From CAZKYX01 sp964557125 (GTDB lineage: Bacteria > Patescibacteriota > Microgenomatia > Levybacterales > GWA1-39-11), in assembly GCA_964557125.1 (NCBI GenBank), contig CAZKYX010000016.1:1-26130 (forward strand): a DNA stretch of 26,130 nt, in the 5' to 3' direction. Each line of letters starts with the position of its first letter. Positions within the stretch are counted from its first letter, which is position 1. Below the pieces are notes generated by a model that searched no databases, was not told the DNA's origin, and saw only the letters and a list, made by a program, of their open reading frames with translations. The translations under genes were made by a program, and so were the position numbers. This document shows positions 20,776-26,130 of this stretch, piece by piece.

Positions 20776-22464
20776 TCACTTTTTCTCTATATTGAAGAAG
20801 GCAAAGCCGCTTTGGGGAATTGAGAGATAACCGGGAGCTCGTAAATTAAACGCCCTCTTAAAGTCCTCACCGCTCAGTGAAACGCCATTGATAGTAACAT
20901 TATTGGTGTTTCCATTTCCTTGAGACACTGAAATACTTGATGCTGAAGAAATTCCGCCATTTCCGGCAACCAAATCGCGTAGTTCACCCATGCTATAGGG
21001 GTTGCCTCCCCAGCAGGAAGTTGTTACCGGTGTTATTCTTCCGGTATCAATGCCACCCGTTTTAAGCGCTATTGCAGCATTAACAAGGTCGGCCATTTCT
21101 TCAGGAGAAAGCCAAGGGTTTTCTCTCCCACATTTATTTGATGATGGGCTATATCCTTGGGTGTACCATGCTTTATAGAGCCAAGGAGAGCCACCAATTT
21201 TGTCATACGCTTTGTCAATAAAGCTGCTTCCACCAGATCCGTCAGTTGTGTCCCATCCAATGGGGGAGGCAAATCCTCCATGAGTTGAAGCATAATACGT
21301 AACTACATCCTCTAGAACCTGTCCCCGTGTTTGTTCTACTGCAGCTCTCCATTCAGCGGGAGGATTGTCGGCTTTTCCGGAGTTAAAAACTTGACACGCT
21401 TCATTGGTGCAAATCTCTTTGCCTTCTTGCTTATAACGATAGGCATAGGTTCTTGCTGCAATTGCCTGTGCTTTGAGGGCTTCAGGGTGCCAACTGCTCG
21501 GCATTTCAGCAATTCCGAGTAAGTATCTTCCCTCAAAGTCAATTTCTCCATTTCCTGCAACTTTTATAGTTCCGCCTGTCTCTTTACTCACCGGCTCTTT
21601 ACCATAATACGCTTGTAATATTTGTCGATAATTTTGACCACTCTGTGCTCGTCCCCGAGCACCATACTGACTCATACCTTTTCTATGAGTATGGGCACCA
21701 AACGAAAATACTGCAAAGTAGCCGGAAGGAGCAGAAGAACGAAATCCATTAATTGAAGCATTAACATCGTCAGCTAAGTTACTATCTCCAATTGTTGCTG
21801 TAAACCCTCCAGAACGGGCGTTAATAATTGCTTGCTGTTTTGCGGAAAGTTCTGCAATTTTTCCACTTAAAGTAGCTTGATACGATTTGGCACCTGTCAC
21901 AACTTTTTCAACTTCGTCCCTGTCTTTATCAAGAGACGTCTTTGCGCTTGCCAATCTTCTTTCCTCACTTTCAAGCGTTGCCTTCCTCTCTTCAAGGTCG
22001 ACAAGTCTGAGGGCAATATTTGTCAGAATATCTTTATCTTTTTGCGCATCACGTTTTTGATATGCTAACAATTTTGTAACACTTGATGCGTCAGAGCTTG
22101 AAACAAATATCAAAAGAGGAGAAAATTTATATGTTTTTATGTAGCTATTTCTGACGGTAATATTAAAAAGTTTTTGCTGTTCTAGGAGTTCTTCATATCC
22201 CTTTGTGATATCTTTTTTCTTTAATGCAATATCATTCTCAACTGCTTTTACACGGTTATCAATATTTGTTAGTTGAGTTTTTAGACTTATAAGTTGTGAT
22301 TCAAGTGGCTTGGTGGCTTTTTTTGAGGACTCAAGAGCAGATTGTAATTCTCCAATTTCTTTTGCGAGGTCATCTACCTCATCTGAGTAGACTGCTGTTT
22401 TAAAAACAAAAGCAGAAAAGAAAAATAAGAGAAGTAACGTAAAAGGAAGTAATGTTTTTTTCAT
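20776..22464 (-). CDS. SpoIID/LytB-domain protein with N-terminal coiled coil
   Basis: 562 residues. A signal peptide or anchor (MKKTLLPFTLLLLFFFSAFV) is followed by a long coiled coil (about 25-215: EIGELQSALESSKKATKPLE through GKIAELSAKQQ) like those of the EnvC/CwlO family. From about residue 250 the SpoIID domain begins: FGAHTHRKGMSQYGARGRAQ, YLLGIAEMPSSWHPEALKAQ, AIAARTYAYRYK, ASTHGGFAS. In SpoIID this fold includes peptidoglycan lytic activity, cutting glycan strands. The conserved GMSQYGA and the Glu in LGIAEMP, a catalytic candidate by comparison with the family, are intact. It would act on the cell wall outside the membrane. C-terminal residues form a Ser/Gly/Asn-rich linker and a last hydrophobic piece. 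A TATACT box lies 7 nt before the ATG. Confidence 0.85.
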   Translation of the reverse strand: MKKTLLPFTLLLLFFFSAFVFKTAVYSDEVDDLAKEIGELQSALESSKKATKPLESQLISLKTQLTNIDNRVKAVENDIALKKKDITKGYEELLEQQKLFNITVRNSYIKTYKFSPLLIFVSSSDASSVTKLLAYQKRDAQKDKDILTNIALRLVDLEERKATLESEERRLASAKTSLDKDRDEVEKVVTGAKSYQATLSGKIAELSAKQQAIINARSGGFTATIGDSNLADDVNASINGFRSSAPSGYFAVFSFGAHTHRKGMSQYGARGRAQSGQNYRQILQAYYGKEPVSKETGGTIKVAGNGEIDFEGRYLLGIAEMPSSWHPEALKAQAIAARTYAYRYKQEGKEICTNEACQVFNSGKADNPPAEWRAAVEQTRGQVLEDVVTYYASTHGGFASPIGWDTTDGSGGSSFIDKAYDKIGGSPWLYKAWYTQGYSPSSNKCGRENPWLSPEEMADLVNAAIALKTGGIDTGRITPVTTSCWGGNPYSMGELRDLVAGNGGISSASSISVSQGNGNTNNVTINGVSLSGEDFKRAFNLRAPGYLSIPQSGFAFFNIEKK

Positions 22465-22471
22465 ACAAATA

Positions 22472-22477
22472 AGTATA
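22472..22477 (-). promoter_or_regulatory. TATACT box of the SpoIID-domain gene, near-leaderless
   Basis: Reads TGTTATACT on the minus strand (extended -10), 7 nt before the ATG at 22464. No clear -35. Confidence 0.5.
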
Positions 22478-22518
22478 ACAGGTAAGAAGTTTTGATAAAT
22501 TCTGAGGTAAAACTATTG

Positions 22519-22590
22519 TGCGCCCGCTTGGGGACGATCCAAGCACCTGTTGTTTATAAGACAACCGCTCTACCGCTGAGCTACGGGCGC
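22519..22590 (-). tRNA. tRNA-Ile with anticodon UAU
   Basis: 72 nt. Acceptor GCGCCCG/CGGGCGC, D-stem GCTC/GAGC, anticodon stem GTTGT/ACAAC around loop CTTATAA (anticodon TAT), variable loop AGGTG, T-stem CTTGG/CCAAG. Discriminator is A; CCA is not encoded. The anticodon would read AUA isoleucine codons directly, so no lysidine-modified CAU tRNA would be needed for them. The T-loop ATCGTCC is abnormal: position 54 is A and 58 is T, the reverse of the universal T54-A58. Confidence 0.88.
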
Positions 22591-22607
22591 AACTAGCTTA
22601 GCCTCAA

Positions 22608-23300
22608 TTATAGCATAGGCAGCGATCTACCACTATAATAGTCAGCAATCGCCTTAATTCCCAATATCACCTTTTCTTTTAAGCGTACATCGTTCACCGA
22701 CAGGGTGCATGTGCCATATCCAAATCCTTTTTGGTCAATGTTTTTCCTCCTGCTTAGCTTGATGTATGGTTTCGAAAATTGCGCGAGCGGTACTCCAAGT
22801 TCGTCGCTCCAAAAGCGATGCATCTTATTAATGTTCATGTCGCTATATAGGTGAAGATATGCCTTAATTTTTTCTGCGGGCACTTCCAACACGTATTTTA
22901 ACCAGTAAAGGGCAAACTTTATAACTTGCGGATCTGTATTGCAAATGGAAACAGGTCCCCTTACATTCTTATTTCCTTCGCCCCAATAAAGAAATAGGCC
23001 AGCTATTTCAAGCTGTTTCAAGGTTAAAGGCAATAGTCGTTTTTTCTCGTCATCATATGTACCGAGAAGTCTTGCATCTCTCTTTTTTTGTTTTGCAATT
23101 CTAATTTTTTCTATCGCTACGTGTTTATTGAATTTTATTGATTTTTCAAGTTCTTTGAATTGATCAGATGTTAGCGGGAAATTGTGAAGCCAGTCGGAAA
23201 GTGTGCTTTTCGGTATGTCTAATTTTCTTTTTATCTCACTATACGTTTTTCCTTGTTCTCTAAGTTTTATAGCCTTCTGCCTGGTAAGTAGTTGTGTCAT
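22608..23300 (-). CDS. HTH protein with a LAGLIDADG-like motif, possible homing endonuclease
   Basis: 230 residues. The N-terminal helix-turn-helix (about residues 7-40, AIKLREQGKTYSEIKRKLDI, then PKSTLSDWL) is of the type found in transposase and resolvase DNA-binding domains. A charged helix (50-90) follows, then EIAGLFLYWGEGNKN (residues 98-112), whose GLFLYWGEG resembles one LAGLIDADG motif. Next comes SICNTDPQVIKFALYWL, a pattern I know from poorly characterised phage and bacterial HTH proteins with a LAGLIDADG-like core, and finally a basic C-terminal region. One motif would mean it acts as a dimer. It ends 17 bp before the tRNA-Ile gene on the same strand, so it may share its transcript or be a mobile gene settled beside a tRNA. 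DNA binding is likely; nuclease activity is only suggested. Confidence 0.6.
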   Translation of the reverse strand: MTQLLTRQKAIKLREQGKTYSEIKRKLDIPKSTLSDWLHNFPLTSDQFKELEKSIKFNKHVAIEKIRIAKQKKRDARLLGTYDDEKKRLLPLTLKQLEIAGLFLYWGEGNKNVRGPVSICNTDPQVIKFALYWLKYVLEVPAEKIKAYLHLYSDMNINKMHRFWSDELGVPLAQFSKPYIKLSRRKNIDQKGFGYGTCTLSVNDVRLKEKVILGIKAIADYYSGRSLPML

Positions 23301-23337
23301 ATCCGAACCACAAAATGTTTTATGTAAGTATTATTCC

Positions 23338-23367
23338 ATGGTACGGTGATTAATGGGTTGCTGTCAA
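23338..23367 (-). promoter_or_regulatory. Possible promoter of the HTH gene
   Basis: TTGACA (23362-23367) and TACCAT (23338-23343) on the minus strand with 18 nt between, about 37 nt before the ATG at 23300. Confidence 0.4.
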
Positions 23368-23392
23368 GGTAGATCGAAGGTGTGTTTTATTT

Positions 23393-25810
23393 TTAAACAT
23401 TTCCTCCAAAACCACCTTCTTTTCCAGGCATCCCAGGAAGCGCTTCTGGTTCTTCCGGCATATCAAAAAGGTTTGATCTTTTATTAATTTCTTGCTCGAC
23501 TAAATCCCTTGCGCGTCCATATTTGAGTCTTGAAAGCTCTTTGACAAGTTCTGAGACGCGCGGGTTTGATTTTGCGCGTTCTGCTTCTATGTCTCGAGTA
23601 AGGTCTAGAGAGAAAGGAGTTGAGGGTTCTCCACCAATAAGGGTTCTTACATAAGCATGGTATTTTTCAACATTAATTAAGTCTGCTTCTGAGAATGTTG
23701 GTTGAAATTCGTGCTGCATATAGTTTCCGTCATTAACACCGACACGAAATGAAACAATTGTTCCAACATTACCAAAAATGGCATTTTTGACATCTTCTTC
23801 AATTTGTCCAATAAACTGATTTGCAACGGTTAAATTAAGACGGTACTTTCTTGCCTCTGATAGTATTTGCGCAAAATCTGGAGTTGCAAAATTTTGGAAC
23901 TCGTCAACGTAGAGGAAGAAATCCTTGCGTTGTTCTTGCGGAATATCTTGTCTACTCATTGCAGCTACAAGAATTTTAGGAACGAGAATAAGACCTAAAA
24001 AGCTCGAATTTTCTTCTCCAATACGTCCTTTATTAAGGGAGATAAGAAGAATTTTTTGCTCATCCATCACTTGTCTAAAAGAGAATGAGCTTTCAGATTG
24101 GCCAATGATATTTCTAATCATCTTGTTGGTAACAAAGCGGCCAAACTTTGAAACGATATAATCCAAAACTTCTGATTTATGAAAGTCTGATGTCTGGGCA
24201 ATCTGATCAGTCCAGTACCTTCTCACAATAGGATCATCAACTTTTGGCAAAAGTTCTTGGACGTATGACATATCAGTAAGAGCTCTTACTACTTCAACAA
24301 ACGTTGTTCCTTTTTCAGACATGACGGTAAGCATTGCATTTCTTACCGAGTGTTCAAAACGGGGACCGATGATACCTGTTTTTTGTGGGTCGTACATCTT
24401 ATACATAAGATTGATAATCGAAGAGGTAACAAAATGCTTTTCATCCTCTGTATTTGCTTCAAGCATATTAAGACCCATAGGCCTTTCAACGTCTGAAGGG
24501 TCAAAAAGAATAACATCCTCGGCTCGTTGAGGGGGAATTTGCATCAAAATGTCGTCAATCAAATCTCCGTGAGGGTCAATTACTGCTACTCCTTCACCAT
24601 TTCGTATGTCTTGTAAAATCATATCCTTTAAAAATTCAGATTTTCCAACACCGGTTTTTCCAATGATATACATATGACGTCTTCTATCATCATTTCCAAG
24701 AAATACGGGTTTTTCGTGACCTCTGTAAAGGCTCTTTCCTATATAAAGACCCTCAGTGGGTATGTTGCCGGGTGCAGGAGCGGTTCTGGCAGCAAGCCAA
24801 TTAATATGAGGGCTCTCAACGCTCTTATTTGGGAAGTGAAAGAGAGTTGCAAGTTCTTCAATATTCATTACAGTACCTTTTCTAAAAAGTGGAATGTGTC
24901 GATAAATAAAGTCGACCATAAGCATGCTTTTGAAGAATTTTGGTTTGTCCTTTGTCAGAGAATTAAACGATGAGAATTGGGTAAATGCACCTTCGATATT
25001 TGAGAGGTGTGCTTCGGCAGCCTCTTTTGAAGAGGAAGTTGCGATAAGGCGGATGAAAGTGGTAAAGCCTGGTTTTGAAATTTTTTGCTCGATTCCCTCC
25101 AGCTCTTTTGAATCAACTGAATATTTTGCTGTTTCTGGATTTGATTCCTGCTTTTTCTGATCTGAGATATGGGTTCTACCAGCTTTGTTCCATTTTTCAG
25201 GAGGAGCTGTAATAAGTATTTGGATTGCAACGGCTTCGCCTTCCTGCATTTTTCCAAGGGTACTAATAAGAGTTGACAGCGGGTCAATGGCAAAATCCTT
25301 GTACGCTTTTATCGGAAGATAGTCTGCCTTTTTTAATATCAGACTTTCAAAGGCAACTTTTCCGTCAGTCTCAAAAATATTATAGTCCTCGACCTCCTTA
25401 ATGTGTGCGTCAGGATACGCACCATTAATTTGTTTTTCGACCATGTCCTGAAGCTTTCGAGGTACCCCAATATAAAATCTGATGTCACCCGGTTTTGCGA
25501 CTATTTCAAAAGTGATACTGTCGGCAACTTTTGTAAAAGACAAAATGCCATGCTCGCCCTTTAACGAGGTGAAGCTTGAGAAAAGTTGCTCTGCTGCATC
25601 GATTTTTACTTCGTTGTCTCGAGGTAAAGACACCTCAAGAAGTGTTGAGTCAAGTGATTTTTTATGGCGAATTTTTGTTCTTTGCCAAATTCCATACCCA
25701 ATAACAGCACCAGCTCCTACTGCTGCCAAAAGGCTAAGCAAGAATATGCTTAAAAGAAAAATAAACATTGCATTTACTAAAGACTCTGGATTTAAAATAT
25801 TAGGCTGCAT
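23393..25810 (-). CDS. VirD4/TraG-type coupling ATPase
   Basis: 805 residues. An N-terminal membrane helix (about 12-35, NAMFIFLLSIFLLSLLAAVG) is followed by a domain of about 330 residues of mixed alpha/beta sequence. The P-loop ATPase core starts near residue 375: RRRHMYIIGKTGVGKSEFLK (Walker A about 380-390), AVIDPHGDLIDDI, then FFLYVDEFQNFATPDFAQIL (Walker B about 628-640) and LTVANQFIGQIEEDV. It has a Gly-rich C-terminus. This order matches the coupling ATPases (TraG/TraD/VirD4) and HerA/VirB4-like relatives that bring DNA or protein substrates to type IV secretion channels. The membrane-anchored N-terminus favours the coupling class. A clear GGAG (25817-25820) lies 6 nt upstream of the ATG, which overlaps the end of the previous gene by 11 nt. 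It fits with the pilin- and VirB6-like genes in the window. Confidence 0.8.
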   Translation of the reverse strand: MQPNILNPESLVNAMFIFLLSIFLLSLLAAVGAGAVIGYGIWQRTKIRHKKSLDSTLLEVSLPRDNEVKIDAAEQLFSSFTSLKGEHGILSFTKVADSITFEIVAKPGDIRFYIGVPRKLQDMVEKQINGAYPDAHIKEVEDYNIFETDGKVAFESLILKKADYLPIKAYKDFAIDPLSTLISTLGKMQEGEAVAIQILITAPPEKWNKAGRTHISDQKKQESNPETAKYSVDSKELEGIEQKISKPGFTTFIRLIATSSSKEAAEAHLSNIEGAFTQFSSFNSLTKDKPKFFKSMLMVDFIYRHIPLFRKGTVMNIEELATLFHFPNKSVESPHINWLAARTAPAPGNIPTEGLYIGKSLYRGHEKPVFLGNDDRRRHMYIIGKTGVGKSEFLKDMILQDIRNGEGVAVIDPHGDLIDDILMQIPPQRAEDVILFDPSDVERPMGLNMLEANTEDEKHFVTSSIINLMYKMYDPQKTGIIGPRFEHSVRNAMLTVMSEKGTTFVEVVRALTDMSYVQELLPKVDDPIVRRYWTDQIAQTSDFHKSEVLDYIVSKFGRFVTNKMIRNIIGQSESSFSFRQVMDEQKILLISLNKGRIGEENSSFLGLILVPKILVAAMSRQDIPQEQRKDFFLYVDEFQNFATPDFAQILSEARKYRLNLTVANQFIGQIEEDVKNAIFGNVGTIVSFRVGVNDGNYMQHEFQPTFSEADLINVEKYHAYVRTLIGGEPSTPFSLDLTRDIEAERAKSNPRVSELVKELSRLKYGRARDLVEQEINKRSNLFDMPEEPEALPGMPGKEGGFGGNV

Positions 25811-26105
25811 GTTTTTCTCCTTTTTGTTCTAGTTTTCTTTGGTTGAACATTCTTCTATACTTTGATTGGTCATATACATTTTCATGAGGTGGTATTTCAA
25901 ATTGTGCTGAGTCTATGCTGTCTCCATTTCCGGCGGTAACATGTGGGCCGGCTGCGCTTACTCCTGATTGTGGAAGATTTTTTTCCAGACTTTCAAGGTC
26001 TGTGTGTTCATGGGTGGTTGTGACAAGGTCGACCAACTCTTCTCCAATTTCCAAAGGCGTCATTTCCCCAGCATGTTCTAATGGTGCGTTTTCAGGCCCA
26101 TTCAT
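25800..26105 (-). CDS. Small acidic protein coupled to the coupling ATPase
   Basis: 101 residues from ATG 26105; a longer form would start at 26123. The first residues read MNGPENAPLEHAGEMTPLEI. The N-terminal half is acidic (GEELVDLVTTTHEHTDLESL) and predicted helical; the C-terminal quarter is basic (KYRRMFNQRKLEQKGEKHAA). No domain is recognised. Its 3' end overlaps the next gene's start by 11 nt, and the next gene's ribosome binding site lies inside it, so expression is coupled. A TATTAT box 8 nt before the ATG (26114-26119) would give a nearly leaderless message. The coupling suggests a small accessory or adaptor protein for the coupling ATPase, which is inference from position only. Confidence 0.65.
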   Translation of the reverse strand: MNGPENAPLEHAGEMTPLEIGEELVDLVTTTHEHTDLESLEKNLPQSGVSAAGPHVTAGNGDSIDSAQFEIPPHENVYDQSKYRRMFNQRKLEQKGEKHAA

Positions 26106-26130
26106 ATGTATCCATAATACCATAAGCGCA

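Overview
The window reads as chromosomal DNA of a Patescibacteria (Candidate Phyla Radiation) bacterium, most likely in or near the Parcubacteria. This rests on several signs: moderate-to-low GC, tightly packed short operons, a type IV secretion-like set with VirB2-type pilins, a DUF5667-type secreted protein, an adenosylcobalamin-dependent ribonucleotide reductase, a very small GIY-YIG nuclease, and many genes with a TATAAT box only 6-7 nt before the start codon. TGA is used as a stop, so this is not a lineage that reads UGA as glycine. The rank assignment is inference from gene content; no 16S rRNA gene is present.

Layout. (1) 1-9683, envelope and secretion block: the first codons of an exported protein, two pilin-like membrane proteins whose ends overlap, an ATPase with a winged-helix DNA-binding tail, a 1443-residue acidic protein of unknown function, and a convergent VirB6/TrbL-like polytopic protein. 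(2) 9756-10424: a small secreted DUF5667-type protein. (3) 10535-16355, nucleotide/B12 block: nrdR behind a promoter carrying two NrdR-box-like sites, the B12-dependent reductase, a cobalamin riboswitch with an intrinsic terminator, a PduO-type adenosyltransferase, an unknown zinc-ribbon protein and ComF. (4) 16365-17645, trans-translation block: ssrA with a near-consensus promoter, a palindrome-rich stretch, a GIY-YIG nuclease, and smpB on the opposite strand. (5) 17837-22464, minus-strand envelope genes: a PP2C-like/beta-propeller membrane protein, a two-TM small protein, a PH-domain membrane protein, and a SpoIID-domain protein. (6) 22519-26105: a tRNA with anticodon UAU, an HTH/LAGLIDADG-like protein, a VirD4/TraG-type coupling ATPase and its small upstream partner.

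How the parts fit. NrdR probably represses its own operon with the reductase. The reductase needs adenosylcobalamin. The riboswitch just after it controls the enzyme that makes adenosylcobalamin, so demand and supply of the cofactor sit side by side. ssrA and smpB encode the two partners of trans-translation. The pilins, the VirB6-like protein and the coupling ATPase are parts of one kind of machine, an envelope-spanning DNA-transfer or pilus apparatus.

Most unusual features: a family of degenerate inverted repeats in three intergenic regions; a 9-mer, GCCTCAAAA, found exactly five times and in no coding region I checked; the nested palindromes and GIY-YIG gene between ssrA and smpB; the inferred tmRNA tag ending in LAV; a tRNA T-loop with positions 54 and 58 swapped; and a 27-bp duplication of the reductase gene's 3' end.
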